The position numbers and the translations under genes are program-made. A model generated the notes under the pieces. The model did not search any database and was not told where the DNA came from. It saw nothing but the letters and a program-made list of their open reading frames with translations. From AP-15 sp963703665 (lineage in GTDB: Bacteria; Pseudomonadota; Alphaproteobacteria; ATCC43930; CGMCC-115725): a DNA stretch of 64,000 nucleotides. Where the stretch lies: contig CAVPFB010000010.1 in assembly GCA_963703665.1 (NCBI GenBank), positions 248,001 to 312,000 on the forward strand. Reading direction: 5' to 3'. Below, piece after piece: positions 26,128 to 36,073 of this stretch (position 1 is its first letter; each line of letters begins with the position of its first letter).

Positions 26128-26318
26128 TAAATCCGACACCCTCTTCGCGATCGAGCGGCGGGTTTTCCCGCCAGTCGACTTCGCCGCTGCTGAGCGAGGC
26201 GGTCGCCGTCGTGTGGTCGAGGACATAGAGCCACTCGACCCGGTCTCATTTGACGATCTTGCCGCCCGAGGCCTAGTTGGGCGGCTCCTGGTGCGGGAAC
26301 GTAATCGGCGTTTTTGAC
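26128..26318 (-). pseudogene. Relic of a family 5 extracellular solute-binding protein
   Basis: On the minus strand one frame reads QEPPN*ASGGKIVK*DRVEWLY, then DHTTATASLSSGEVDW and RENPPLD, with in-frame stops where Trp codons would fit. This matches the conserved region of dipeptide/oligopeptide ABC binding proteins (GGK-VV-DRVEW, loops ending GEVDW-E-PP-D). A shifted frame upstream gives KNADYVP, another family landmark. Nothing else of the gene is recognisable, so this is an internal scrap about 60 codons long. Confidence 0.55.
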
Positions 26319-26422
26319 ATTTGGAGTTGACCAGGACGGACGCGCAAAAGTCAGACATGCGACGTGCTCGATTGGGTTGACGTAATCCCGGCCGCGCTTC
26401 TATCTGGGACGATGGCTGGCCG

Positions 26423-27487
26423 ATGCATCTCGACGATTTCGATTTTGCGCTGCCGCGCGGATTGATTGCCGATCGCCCGTGCGAGCCGCGCGAAGCGGCC
26501 CGGTTGCTGCACATTCCGGCGGCAGGGGGGCTGGCGGACAGGCGGATCGCCGATCTGCCGGATTTGCTGCGCCCCGGCGACCTGCTGGTCTGCAACGACA
26601 CCATGGTGATCCCGGCGCGGCTCACGGGGCGGCGCGGTGCGGCGACGATCGAGGTCACCCTCGCCCGCGACCTGGGCGGCGGAGCGTGGCGCGCCTTCGC
26701 CAAGGGCGCGCGCCGGCTGCACGCGGGCGACCGGCTGGTGTTCGCCGACGACTTGGCCGCTTTGGTCGTCGAGAAGCACCCAGAAGGCGACGTGACCCTC
26801 GATTTCGGTCTCGAAGCCGAGCCGTTTCGGGCGGCGCTCGCCCGTTGCGGCACCATGCCGCTGCCGCCCTATATCAAGCGACCGCGCGACGGCGACCAGC
26901 GCGACCGCCGCGACTACCAGACGATCTTCGCCCGCAGCGAGGGTGCGGTGGCGGCGCCGACCGCAGGTCTGCACTTCACCCCGGCCCTCCTCCAGGCGCT
27001 GGCCCGTCGCGGCATCGAATGCGCGATGTTGACCCTGCATGTCGGCCCCGGCACCTTTCTGCCGGTCAAGGCCGGCGACCCGCGCGATCACCGGATGCAC
27101 GGCGAATGGGGCATCCTCCCGGCCGAGACCGCCCGGCGCATCGCCGACACGCGCGCTCGCGGCGGGCATATCGTCGCCGTCGGCACAACCAGCCTGCGCC
27201 TGCTCGAAACTGCCGTGGCCGACACCGGCGAGGTGCGGCCCTTTGCCGGCGAAACCCGGCTGTTCGTCATGCCGGGATACCGCTTTCGGGCAATCGACAT
27301 GCTGCTGACCAACTTCCACCTGCCGCGCTCGACCTTGTTCATGCTGGTCGCGGCACTGGCCGGGCTCGATCGGGTCAAATCCGCCTATGCCCATGCCGTC
27401 GACCGGCGCTATCGTTTTTTTTCCTACGGCGACGCCTGCCTGATCGAGCGATCGGCCGGCACGCCGATCGCTTGCCCGCCGGGGTGA
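26423..27487 (+). CDS. queA: S-adenosylmethionine:tRNA ribosyltransferase-isomerase
   Basis: A 354-residue QueA. It transfers and isomerises the ribosyl group of SAM to 7-aminomethyl-7-deazaguanine in tRNA, forming epoxyqueuosine. Key stretches are MHLDDFDFALPRGLIADRP, LVCNDTMVIPARLTGRRG, RRDYQTIFARSEGAVAAPTAGLHF (the last part TAGLHF is highly conserved), GPGTFLPVKAGDPRDHRMH, and the C-terminal YGDACLIE. Length and both ends match the family. It stands alone on the plus strand, with a tRNA-Ser gene 130 bases downstream. No tgt gene follows within the window, although queA-tgt pairing is common. Confidence 0.95.
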   Translation: MHLDDFDFALPRGLIADRPCEPREAARLLHIPAAGGLADRRIADLPDLLRPGDLLVCNDTMVIPARLTGRRGAATIEVTLARDLGGGAWRAFAKGARRLHAGDRLVFADDLAALVVEKHPEGDVTLDFGLEAEPFRAALARCGTMPLPPYIKRPRDGDQRDRRDYQTIFARSEGAVAAPTAGLHFTPALLQALARRGIECAMLTLHVGPGTFLPVKAGDPRDHRMHGEWGILPAETARRIADTRARGGHIVAVGTTSLRLLETAVADTGEVRPFAGETRLFVMPGYRFRAIDMLLTNFHLPRSTLFMLVAALAGLDRVKSAYAHAVDRRYRFFSYGDACLIERSAGTPIACPPG

Positions 27488-27617
27488 CGGGCCCCGCCCG
27501 AAGCGGCCTTCCGGCTGCTCACGCCAGCCCGAGAGCCGCCGTTCCCCTCCGGTTGCGCCGGCCCGCCGCCGCGACTAGTCTCGGATACCGGCCCCGCGCG
27601 ATGCGGTCGCCGCGCAA

Positions 27618-27710
27618 GGAGGGGTGGCCGAGCGGTTGAAGGCGCACGCCTGGAAAGTGTGTAGACGGTGATGAATCGTCTCGCGGGTTCGAATCCCGCC
27701 CCCTCCGCCA
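27618..27710 (+). tRNA. tRNA-Ser (anticodon GGA)
   Basis: GGAGGGGTGGCCGAGCGG starts a cloverleaf with anticodon GGA in CCTGGAAAG, a long variable arm, the GGTTCGAATCC T-arm and a CCCCTCCGCCA end with encoded CCA. Acceptor arms pair fully. Confidence 0.97.
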
Positions 27711-27916
27711 CTTTAGGAGCTTATTCAATAGCTCGACTGTGCGATTCGGGAACGTTCCTTCCTCGGCGCCCCGCCGTTACAGCGGCTTCTCGACGAGCTC
27801 GACCCGCCGCCCCCTCGCTGGAGCCAAGCTCGACGTATTCGTTCGATTTGACGGGAAGCCAAACAACACCACAACAGAGTGCATGGAATAAGATCCGCAA
27901 AGGTTCCCCGACAAAA

Positions 27917-28635
27917 TCAACGGATTCCCGCCAGTGGGCGGCGGCGGGCCCTGAGGAAGCTCGGGGCGCGGCCGGCGGCGCCGGCCTTTTCTTCGTAACG
28001 GGTGGCGGGCCAGTCCGGCGGGCGCTCGCGCCAATCGGCGGGGCGGCGCGCCAGCCACTCGAAGCCGGGATGCCCGGTCACCCGCTCGAGCATCCAGGCA
28101 AAATAGTCGGGATCGTCGGTCGCCAGCCGTAGCTCGGCCCCCTCGGTCATGATCACGGCGAGAGCGTCGAGGGTCTCGGCGCGAGACGATCCGGCGCTTT
28201 TTGTGGCGCGCTTTCGGCCACGGATCAGGAAACAAGATGAAGACGCGCTCGATCGAGGATTCCGGCGGCAATGCCGCGATCAGGAGGCGCGCATCGTCGA
28301 TGTAGAGCGCGCACATTGCCGAGACTGGCGACGCTCGACCTCGCCCAGCAACTTGGCGATGCCGTTCTCGAACACCTCGCAGCCGATAAAGCCGATCTCC
28401 GGGTGGCGTTCGGCCAATGCCGCGAGATGCTCGCCGCCGCCGAAGCCGATCTCGAGCCACACCGATCGCGGCGGGTCGGCGAACAGCGCGCGAGGATCGA
28501 GGCGGCCCGAAGGCGGCAGGCTCGAAGGCGAGAGAGGGCAGCAGTTGCTGGACCAGCCCCTGTCGGCCTGGGCGCAGCGGCCGGCCGCGCCGCCGCCCGT
28601 AGAGCACCCGGCGCTGGGTCGGCGCTCTGCCACGA
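27917..28635 (-). CDS. trmB: tRNA (guanine-N7-)-methyltransferase, several apparent frameshifts
   Basis: TrmB methylates G46 of tRNA. Pieces in successive frames line up with the family: VLYGRRRGRPLRPGRQ, RLDPRALFADPPRSVWLEIG, FGGGEHLAALAERHPEIGFI (SAM site), GCEVFENGIAKLL, IERVFILFPDPWPKARHKKRR (the FPDPWPK-KHxKRR signature), and ELRLATDDPDYFAWM to the stop at 27917. At least four one-base frame changes are needed, yet every conserved motif survives. Sequencing error is more likely than decay. The first codon is unclear: GTG near 28635 gives VAERRP before a frame change. The gene follows metK, as is usual in alphaproteobacteria. Confidence 0.8.
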
Positions 28636-28681
28636 GCGGGTCAGAAGCGAGCGGGTCAGCGACGGTCAGAAGGCGAGCGGG

Positions 28682-29845
28682 TCAGAAGGCGCGCCGCAGC
28701 TCGTCGACGAGGTCGAGCCGCTCCCAGGAGAAGCCGCCATCGGGGTCGGGGACGCGGCCGAAATGGCCATAGGCCGAGGTGCGCGTATAGATCGGCCGGT
28801 TCAGCCCGAGATGGGTGCGGATGCCGCGCGGCGACAGATCCATCAGCTCCTGCAGCACGCGGGCGAGCTTCTGCTCGTCGACCGCTCCCTCGGTATCGAC
28901 GTAGAACGACAACGGCTTGGCGACCCCGATCGCATAGGCGACCTGGATCGTGCAGCGCTCGGCGAGCCCGGCGCCGACGACGTTCTTCGCGAGATAGCGC
29001 GCGGCATAGGCGGCCGAGCGGTCGACCTTGGTCGGGTCCTTGCCGGAAAAGGCACCGCCGCCGTGCGGTGCGGCCCCGCCATAGGTGTCGACGATGATCT
29101 TGCGCCCGGTGACGCCGGCGTCGCCGTCGGGCCCGCCGATCACGAACAGCCCGGTCGGGTTGACGAGGAAATTCTCCTCGTCGCACATCCATCCCGCGGG
29201 CAGGGTCGCGACCACATAGGGGCGGATGATCTCGCGCACCTCGTCCTGATCGATCCGGTCGGAATGCTGGATCGAGACCACGACCTTGGTCGGCGCGCAC
29301 CGGCTTGCCGTCTTCGTATTGCAGGGTGACCTGGCTTTTCGCAGTCGGGGCCGAGCAGCGGCGTCCTGCCGGCGTGCCGCGCCTCCGACAGCGCCCGCAG
29401 CATCGCGTGCGCATAAAAGATCGGCGCCGGCATCAGCTGCGGGCGTCTCGGTGCAGGCAAAGCCGAACATCATGCCCTGGTCGCCGGCACCCTCGTCCTT
29501 GTTGCCGGAGGCGTCGACGCCCTGCGCGATGTTGGCCGACTGGCTGTGGATGTGGCACTTGATCGCCGCCCGCTCCCAGTGAAAGTTATCCTGCTCGTAG
29601 CCGATGTCGCGGATCGCCTGGCGCGCCACTTCGATCAGCTGCTCGCCGGTGATCGAGGCGGGGCCGCGCACTTCGCCCGCCAGCACGACGCGATTGGTCG
29701 TGACCAGGGTCTCGACGCCGCAGCGCGCCTGCGGCTCGACGGCGAGATAGGTGTCGACGATCGCGTCGGAAATGCGGTCGCAGATCTTGTCGGGATGGCC
29801 TTCCGACACCGACTCGCTGGTAAAGACGAAATCACGCTTGGCCAA
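28682..29845 (-). CDS. metK: S-adenosylmethionine synthetase, three apparent frameshifts
   Basis: MetK makes SAM from methionine and ATP and is essential in most bacteria. Intact landmarks: FTSESVSEGHPDKICDRISD, GAGDQGMMFGFA, VVSIQHSDRID, GRKIIVDTYGG, and GGGAFSGKDPTKVDRSAAY. The frame changes near 29447 (ACGCCCGCAG for ACGCCGCAG), 29341 (GACTGCGAA for GACGCGAA) and 29287 (GACCAAGG for GACAAGG) on the coding strand. Each is one extra base, and the intervening amino acids in the other frame (QLMPAPIFYAHAML, EARHAGRTPLLGPD) fit MetK perfectly. The start is a TTG at 29845. The XRE regulator gene lies 156 bases upstream. No SAM riboswitch was recognised in the gap. Confidence 0.9.
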   Translation of the reverse strand: MAKRDFVFTSESVSEGHPDKICDRISDAIVDTYLAVEPQARCGVETLVTTNRVVLAGEVRGPASITGEQLIEVARQAIRDIGYEQDNFHWERAAIKCHIHSQSANIAQGVDASGNKDEGAGDQGMMFGFACTETPAADAGADLLCARDAAGAVGGAARRQDAAARPRLRKARSPCNTKTASRCAPTKVVVSIQHSDRIDQDEVREIIRPYVVATLPAGWMCDEENFLVNPTGLFVIGGPDGDAGVTGRKIIVDTYGGAAPHGGGAFSGKDPTKVDRSAAYAARYLAKNVVGAGLAERCTIQVAYAIGVAKPLSFYVDTEGAVDEQKLARVLQELMDLSPRGIRTHLGLNRPIYTRTSAYGHFGRVPDPDGGFSWERLDLVDELRRAF

Positions 29846-30001
29846 GGGTTTGCCCCCTGCTGAAACATCGCGAGCGTAGAACGGCGCCCGGCGTCGTTGA
29901 TGCCGCCTCGACGGACGAGCGTCAAGCCCCGATGCTGGTCGGGCGCCGGTATCGGCGGCGCCGCGGGCCCGATCGCCGCGGCGGCGGATCGCGCGGCAAC
30001 G

Positions 30002-30463
30002 CTACTTTTCGGGCGGACGCTCGCCGCCGGTGGCCAGCGCCTTGGCAAGATCGAACAGGCGGCGGCGGACCACCGGATCCTCGATGCGGTAATAGGCGCT
30101 GACCAGCTCGATGGTCTCGCGCTTGCGCAGCGGGTCGGAGTCAAAGGCTTCGGCCGGCGGCTCGGCGAAACCACCGGGGATCGCCGGCGCCCGCACCGGG
30201 TCCATGTCGTCGAAAAAGAACGACACCGGGACGTCGAGCACCCGGCTCAAATCGTGCAGCCGGCTCGCGCCGATGCGATTGGCGCCGCGCTCGTATTTCT
30301 GGACCTGCTGAAAGGTCAAGCCGATCGCCTCGCCCAGCTTCTCCTGGCTCAGACCCAGCATGTTGCGCCGCAGCCGAACCCGCGAGCCGACATGAACGTC
30401 GATCGGGTTCGGCTTGTCGCCCTTTTGGCGGCCCGGCCGCCGGGTCTGTTGGTGCATCGCCAT
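30002..30463 (-). CDS. XRE-family helix-turn-helix regulator (metK-associated)
   Basis: A 153-residue DNA-binding protein with a Cro/CI-type helix-turn-helix at about residues 25-80 (RVRLRRNMLGLSQEKLGEAI, TFQQVQKYERGANRIGASRL) and a C-terminal tail with FFFDDMDPVRAP and LVSAYYRIEDPVVRRRLFDL. A regulator of exactly this build sits between lnt and metK in many alphaproteobacteria, so the context supports the call. It may sense cell state and control neighbouring methylation-cycle genes; direct targets are not shown by the sequence. ATG at 30463 is used; a second ATG is two codons in. Confidence 0.88.
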   Translation of the reverse strand: MAMHQQTRRPGRQKGDKPNPIDVHVGSRVRLRRNMLGLSQEKLGEAIGLTFQQVQKYERGANRIGASRLHDLSRVLDVPVSFFFDDMDPVRAPAIPGGFAEPPAEAFDSDPLRKRETIELVSAYYRIEDPVVRRRLFDLAKALATGGERPPEK

Positions 30464-30581
30464 CTGGATCGATCGCTTTCTCGAAACAACTCGCCATATT
30501 TTAGATTGCTGCGCGGCGGCCGGTCAAGGCGCGGCTTCAACCTGAAATAACCTGCTGCAACCACAAGGCGGTATTCGCGGC

Positions 30582-32134
30582 TCAACCCAGCCGGAGCGCG
30601 ACCGGCACCGCGCCGAGCAGCAGCAGCGCCAGGAACGTCCAGTCGCCGGTCCGGGCATAAGGGGTGCGCGCCGCGGCGGCCGGCAATGGCGCATCGACAT
30701 AGCCGACCGCATCGAGACTGGTGCGGGCGAGGACCCGCCCCGAGGCGTCGATGACCGCGCTGATGCCGTTGTTGGCGACGCGAACCAACGGCAGGCCCTC
30801 CTCGATGGCGCGGGTGCGGGCGATCGCAAAATGTTGAAACGGCCCGGAGCTGCGGCCGTACCACGCATCGTTGGTGACGTTCAGCATCCATGCCGGCCGG
30901 TCGCTCTCGTCGACGACGGCGCCGGGAAAGATCGCCTCGTAGCAGATCAGCGGCGGCAAACGGCGGAAGTCCCGGCAAAGCGATGGTCCGCGGTCCCGGG
31001 CCGGCGCTCAAATCGATGGTGCCGGCGGTGATCTTGTTGAACGGCAGCCAACTCGCGCAACGGCACGTATTCGCCGAACGGGACGAGGTGCGCCTTGTCG
31101 TAATGGGCGACGATGTCGCCGCGCTCGTCGAGCGCCTCGATGCTGTTCCAGACCTTCTCGATCGGCGCCGGCGGCGGGTTCGCCGCGCAGCGCGCCGGTG
31201 ATCAGATAGCCGCCTTGCGGGACGATCGCGGCGATCGCCTGCGCGCGCGGCCGCATCGCGACCGAGCAGAAACGGCGCTCGCCGCCTCCGGCCACAGGAC
31301 CGCGGCGAGCGGGATGCGGCGGCCGGCGCCGCGCTCAGATCGAGCAGCCGCCGGAAATTGACTCGGGCGGCCGCCGGCTGCCATTTCAGGCTCTGCGCGA
31401 TCGACGGCTGGACCAGGCGCAGCCGAGTGCCGGTGAGGACGGTCGGCATCGCATCCAGCCGGACGCCCCCGGCGCCGGCGAGGATCAGGACCAGCAGCCC
31501 GGCCGAGATCGCCGGCACCCAGCGCCGCACCGCCGACATCGGCGTCAGCGACGGCGCCCCGAACAGCGCCGGCAGCGAGGCGGCGAGCACGGTCACAAAG
31601 CTGAGCCCGTAGATGCCAACCCAGGCGACGCTCTGCAGCAGCGCGATGACACCCGGAAACCCGCCCGACCAGGCATAGCCGACGAGGTTCCACGGCAACC
31701 CGGTCAGGGCGTGGCCGCGGGCCCATTCGGCGATGCTCCAGGCGACGGCAAAGGCGAAGACCCGCGCCGTCGCCGGCAGATGCAGCGCGCGCGCGACGAG
31801 CCGAGCGGCAAACGAGCGCCAGCCCGATATAGATCGCGAAGCCGGCCGGCAGCCCGGCCGCGGCAAACGGCACCAGCCACCAGAACCGGCCGATGTCGAC
31901 AAACAGCGCCGCGGCGATCCAATAGAGCCCGGCGAGAAAAAAGCCGAAACCGAAGACCCAGCCGAGGCGGAACGACGCACCGAGCCTGGCGCTGCCCTCG
32001 TCGAGCCACAGCAGACCGGGGAACGCGACCACCAGCACCGGGGTCAGGTCGACCGGCGGCAGCGCCGCCGCGGCGACAACGCCCAGCACGAAGGCGAGCC
32101 CGTAGCGTCGCCAGCCCGGAGAGCGCGGCGACAT
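30582..32134 (-). CDS. lnt: Apolipoprotein N-acyltransferase, many apparent frameshifts
   Basis: Lnt adds the third acyl chain to the N-terminal Cys of lipoproteins in the inner membrane. The pieces run MSPRSPGWRRYGLAFVLG (start 32134), several membrane spans (FRLGWVFGFGFFLAGLYWIA), IPLAAVLWPEAA with the catalytic Glu, GGYLITGALRGEP, HYDKAHLVPFGEYVP with the catalytic Lys, WLPFNKITAG, and LICYEAIFPG with the catalytic Cys, then WMLNVTNDAWYG. About seven frame changes break it (examples: GAGTTGGCTG for GAGTGGCTG near 31050, GAACCCGCC near 31178). All catalytic residues are present. An essential enzyme with this pattern points to sequence error. Confidence 0.85.
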
Positions 32135-32199
32135 CCGGCCGCGAGCCGGCACAGCGGCGTGTCGATCCGGGAGCCGGGCTGGACGCGGAACACGAGGCC

Positions 32200-33120
32200 T
32201 CAGGCACTGGCGCTGGCGCCTCGCATCGCTCGCGGCCGGCAGGCTGCGCACTCGCAACCGCTTGATCCGCCGCGGGTCGGCTTCGAGCACCTCGAATTCG
32301 ATGCCGGAGGGATGGGCGATGACTTCGCCGCGTTTCGGCACCCGGCCGGCGAGGGTCGAGACCAGGCCGCCCAAGGTGTCGACCTCCTCCTGATCGCCGG
32401 CCGGACGCAGGCGGATGCCCTGTCGCTCTTCGAGCGTCTCGATCGGGGTGCGCGCATCGGCGATCAGGGTGCCGTCGGCGCGCTCGACCAGATCGGCCCA
32501 TCGGCCACGTCGTGCTCGTCCTCGATCTCGCCGACGATCTCTTCGATCAGGTCTTCGATCGTCACCAGCCCGTCGATCCCGCCGAACTCGTCGACGACCA
32601 TCGCGATGTGGGTGCGCGCCTGGCGCATCTGCACCAACGAGCTCGAGGATCGGCAGCGACGGCGCCACGAACAGCAGCTTGCGCAGCAACGGCGCCAGCT
32701 TGGTTTCGCGCCGCTCGGCAACCGGCGGCCAGGATGTCCTTGACGTGGATGAAGCCGATCACGTCGTCGAGCGTCTCGCGATAGACCGGCACGCGCGAGT
32801 GGCCCTGCTCGATCATGCATTTGACGACATCGGGAAACGGCGTTTCGACATCGAGCGCGACGATGTCGACGCGCGGCACCATGACGTCGGCGGCGGTCTG
32901 GTCGTGACCCTTCAGAATGTTGCCGATCAGCACCCGCTCATGGGCGCCGAGCGGATCGGGATCGTCGGCCCGCGGCTCCTCGATCATCTCGTCGATCGTT
33001 TCGCGCAGGCTTTCGCCGTTGCGCGGCCGGCGGATCAGCCGCATCAGAGTGCGCAGGCGCGCAAAGCCCCGATCCTGGTCGGTCTGGCCGCTTCCTTCGG
33101 GCGGCTCTCGGATCGGTCAT
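32200..33120 (-). CDS. CorC/HlyC-type CBS-domain protein, several apparent frameshifts
   Basis: A cytoplasmic CBS-domain protein of the CorC/HlyC family (magnesium/cobalt efflux accessory or hemolysin-like), with no membrane domain. Pieces in order: MTDPRAARRKRPDR, NGESLRETIDEMIEEP, VLIGNILKGHDQTAADVMVP, ALDVETPFPDVVKCMIEQGH, SRVPVYRETLDDVIGFIHVK, THIAMVVDEFGGIDGLVTIE, LIEEIVGEIEDEHD, and the CorC_HlyC domain (VDTLGGLVSTLAGRVPKRGE, IEFEVLEADPRRIKRLRV). Four or more frame changes are needed, and the exact stop is uncertain (about 32200). It lies between ybeY and lnt, its usual place in this conserved operon. Confidence 0.8.
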
Positions 33121-33144
33121 CGAGAAATCGGTTCGGCCTGATGC

Positions 33145-33679
33145 TCACATGGTGCCGCGATAGGGATCTGGCACCCCCAGACTCGCCAGTATAGACGTTT
33201 CCAGCTGCTCCATCGCGACCGCATCCGCGTCGGTCGCGTGATCATAGCCGAGCAGATGCAGCACGCCGTGCACAACGAGGTGGGAGAGATGGTCGGCAAG
33301 CGGCTTGCCCTGCTCCTCGGCCTCGCGCGCCACGGTCTCAAAGGCGAGCACGACATCGCCGAGCAGCATCGGCGCGCCGGGCGGGGCCGGCGTGCCGGGC
33401 TCCCAGGCCGGAAAGGCCAGCACGTTGGTCGGACGATCGATGCCGCGCCAGTCGCGGTTGAGCCGCTGTTGCGCGGCGTCGTCGGCGAGGCTGACCCCGA
33501 GCTCGAGCGCGGCCCCGGGGCCGATCCCGCCATCGGCCGGGCCGTGCGTCACGCCGCGCGGGCGGCGGCGGCGGCGAGGCGCTCGACCGGCGGGCAGGCC
33601 CGACCCAGGCGGTGCAGGGCGAGGCGATGACGACGAGAGCGGTCGAACCCGCTGAATGGGTCACCGCCGGCCCGGTCAT
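33145..33679 (-). CDS. ybeY: Endoribonuclease YbeY, two apparent frameshifts
   Basis: YbeY is a metal-dependent RNase for 16S rRNA 3'-end maturation and ribosome quality control. The zinc-binding motif is intact in SHLVVHGVLHLLGYDH, with RPTNVLAFPAWEP and LGDVVLAFETV before it. The likely start at 33679 (MTGPAVTHSAGSTALVVIA) overlaps the phoH stop as ATGA. From there the frame changes twice, near 33600 and near 33552 (GCGGCGTGACGC, one base too many), before the conserved domain. An in-frame ATG at 33552 would give only 135 residues, short for the family, so the longer reading is preferred. Confidence 0.85.
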
Positions 33680-34690
33680 GGCTCGGGGCCGCGCGCGGCT
33701 CGTTCGCGCGCCTCGTAGGCGCGCACGATGCGGGCGACGAATTCGTGCCGCACCACATCGCGATCGGTGAAGCGGACGACCGCGATGCCCTCGACATCGG
33801 CCAGGAGTGTCGAGCGCTTCGGCGAGGCCGGAGCGGGTCCCCGGCGGCAAATCGACCTGGGTCGGATCGCCGGTCACGACCATGCGCGAGCCTTCGCCGA
33901 GCCGGGTCAGGAACATCTTCATCTGCATCGGCGTCGTGTTTTGCGCTTCGTCGAGGATGACAAAGGCGCGCGACAGGGTGCGGCCGCGCATGAACGCGAT
34001 CGGCGCCACCTCGATCTCGCCGGTGCCGAGCCGGCGGGCGAGCTGATCGGCCGGCAGCATGTCGTTGAGGGCGTCGAACATCGGCCGCAGGTAGGGGTCG
34101 ACCTTGTCGCGCAGATCGCCCGGCAAAAAGCCCAGGCGCTCGCCGGCCTCGACCGCCGGCCGCGACAGGATGATGCGCTCGACCTGCCCGGTCATCAACA
34201 GATCGACCGCGGCGGCGACCGCGAGATAGGTCTTGCCGGTGCCGGCCGGCCCGAGCCCGAAAACCAGCTCGCTTTCGCGCAATGCCTTGATATAGGCGGC
34301 CTGCCCCGGCGAGCGCGCGGCGACGCGCCGCTTGCGGGTGCGGAAAGCGGCATCCTCGTGCCAGAGGCTCAGGCTGCGGTCGGCGATCTCGGCCTCGGCC
34401 AGGCGGATCGCCGCTTCGACCGCCGGCAGATCGATCTCCTGCCCGCGCTTCAGTCGGTCGTAAAGCCGCGACAAGGCCAGATGCGCCGCCTCGGTCGCCG
34501 AGGGCGGCCCCGAGATCGCCAGTCGGTTGCCGCGGGTGACGAGCGAAACGCCGAGCTGGCGCTCGATCCGGTCGAGATGCTGGTCGCGCTCGCCGTAAAG
34601 CGGCGGGAGCAGCAGATTGTCGTCGAATTCGAGCTGGGTGCGCCCTTCGGCCGGCTCGGCCCCGACGATGCCGGACGGCGGCGCGGTCAT
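33676..34690 (-). CDS. PhoH-family ATPase, one apparent frameshift
   Basis: A PhoH-like (YbeZ-type) P-loop ATPase linked to RNA metabolism and always near ybeY. Walker A is GPAGTGKTYLA, Walker B FVILDEAQNTTPMQM, followed by GEGSRMVVTGDPTQVDLP. An N-terminal KH-like region (LDRIERQLGVSLVTRGNRLA) precedes the ATPase domain. Near 33812 the frame changes (CACTCCTGGCC, one base too many). The restored tail LADVEGIAVVRFTDRDVVRH ends at a TGA that overlaps the ybeY start. The start at 34690 overlaps the miaB stop as ATGA, indicating a coupled operon. Confidence 0.88.
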
Positions 34691-36024
34691 GCCGCGACCA
34701 TCCCGGAAAGGCTGTTTTGACCGGCGGCCGAGATCAGCGCCGGGACGATGTCGCCGAGGCGATCGGCAGCGGCGGTAACATGCACGCTTTGCAGATAGGG
34801 GCTGCGCCCGACCAGCTGGCCCTGGTGCCGGCCCGGTTTTTCGAGCAGCACCGGCAGAACATGCCCGACGCAGGCCGCGTTGAACTCGCGCTGCTGCCGC
34901 GCCAGCAACGCCTGCAAGGCGGCGAGCCGCTCGGCCTTGACCGGTTCGGGCACCTGGTCGGCAGAAGCTGCCGCGGGCGTGCCGGGGCGCGGCGAATATT
35001 TGAACGAAAAGGCCTGGGCAAAGCCGACGTCGCCGACGAGGTCGAGAGTGGCGCGGAAATCCTGGTCGCTCTCGCCGGGAAAGCCGACGATCAAGTCGGT
35101 CGACAGCGCCAGATCCGGCCGCGCCGCGCGCAGGCGCTCGACCGTCCGCCGATAATCGGCCGTGGTGTGGCGCCGGTTCATGGCCGCCAGCACGCGGTCC
35201 GAGCCGCTCTGCACCGGCAGATGCAGAAACGGCATCAGCTGCGCCACGTCGCGATGGGCGGCGATCAGCCGGTCGTCAACATCGCGCGGGTGCGAGGTGG
35301 TGTAGCGGATGCGGTCGAGCCCGGGCAGCTCGGCGAGCGCGCGCACCAGGTCGCCCAGACCCCACTCGGCGCCGTCGGGACCCTCGCCGTGATAGGCGTT
35401 GACATTCTGCCCGAGCAACGTGATCTCACGCGCGCCCGAGCGGACGAGCCCGCGAGCCTCGGCGAGGACTTGCCCGACCGGCCGCGAGTACTCGGCGCCG
35501 CGAGTGTAGGGTACGACGCAGAACGTGCAGAACTTGTCGCAGCCCTCCTGCACGGTCAGAAAGGCGGTGGTGCCCTGGGCCGACCGCGCCTGCGGCAAGT
35601 GATCGAATTTGGCCTCTTCGGGAAAGCTCGTATCAATGACCCCGGCGCCGCCGGCGGCAAAGGCCCGCGCCACCAGCTCGGGCAGCCGATGATAGGTCTG
35701 CGGTCCAAAGACGAGGTCGACGAACGGGGCGCGGCGGCGGATCTCGGCGCCCTCGGCCTGGGCGACGCAGCCGGCCACGGCGATCAGCATGGCCTCGCCG
35801 CGGCGCGCTCTGCGCAGCTTCAGCGCGCGGATCTTGCCGAGCTCGGAAAACACCTTCTCCGCCGCCTTTTCGCGGATGTGGCAGGTGTTGAGGATGACCA
35901 GATCGGCGTCCGTGGCCGAAACAGCCGGCGCAAAGCCGAGCGGCGCCAAGAGCTCGGCCATCCGCGCCGAATCGTACACGTTCATCTGACAGCCATACGT
36001 CGCGATAAAGACGCGCTTGGTCAC
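34687..36024 (-). CDS. miaB: tRNA-2-methylthio-N6-dimethylallyladenosine synthase
   Basis: A 445-residue radical SAM methylthiotransferase that converts i6A37 to ms2i6A37 in tRNAs. The N-terminal UPF0004 domain carries three Cys (FIATYGCQMNVYDSARM, LNTCHIREKA, VAGCVAQAEG). The radical SAM triad is CDKFCTFCVVPYTRG. A TRAM-type C-terminal region follows (FNAACVGHVLPVLLEKPG). I choose the GTG at 36024 because it gives VTKRVFIATYGCQ, with AGAGAGGATGCAG before it. An upstream in-frame extension is not conserved. The gene is intact, in contrast to its disrupted neighbours. Confidence 0.94.
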   Translation of the reverse strand: MTKRVFIATYGCQMNVYDSARMAELLAPLGFAPAVSATDADLVILNTCHIREKAAEKVFSELGKIRALKLRRARRGEAMLIAVAGCVAQAEGAEIRRRAPFVDLVFGPQTYHRLPELVARAFAAGGAGVIDTSFPEEAKFDHLPQARSAQGTTAFLTVQEGCDKFCTFCVVPYTRGAEYSRPVGQVLAEARGLVRSGAREITLLGQNVNAYHGEGPDGAEWGLGDLVRALAELPGLDRIRYTTSHPRDVDDRLIAAHRDVAQLMPFLHLPVQSGSDRVLAAMNRRHTTADYRRTVERLRAARPDLALSTDLIVGFPGESDQDFRATLDLVGDVGFAQAFSFKYSPRPGTPAAASADQVPEPVKAERLAALQALLARQQREFNAACVGHVLPVLLEKPGRHQGQLVGRSPYLQSVHVTAAADRLGDIVPALISAAGQNSLSGMVAA

Positions 36025-36073
36025 ACCTGCATCCTCTCTGCGGTAAATGCGGCTGGTCTGAACGCGGCTCGGC

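Noticed and set aside
25747..26130. A 127-residue plus-strand open frame
   Set aside because: No ribosome-binding site, no family likeness, and its end overlaps the binding-protein relic on the other strand.
29140..29460. Programmed frameshifting in metK
   Set aside because: Three separate sites without a slippery heptamer or a downstream structure pattern; base error explains all of them more simply.
29846..30001. SAM riboswitch upstream of metK
   Set aside because: The 156-base gap shows no pattern that I could match to SAM-II or SAM/SAH elements.
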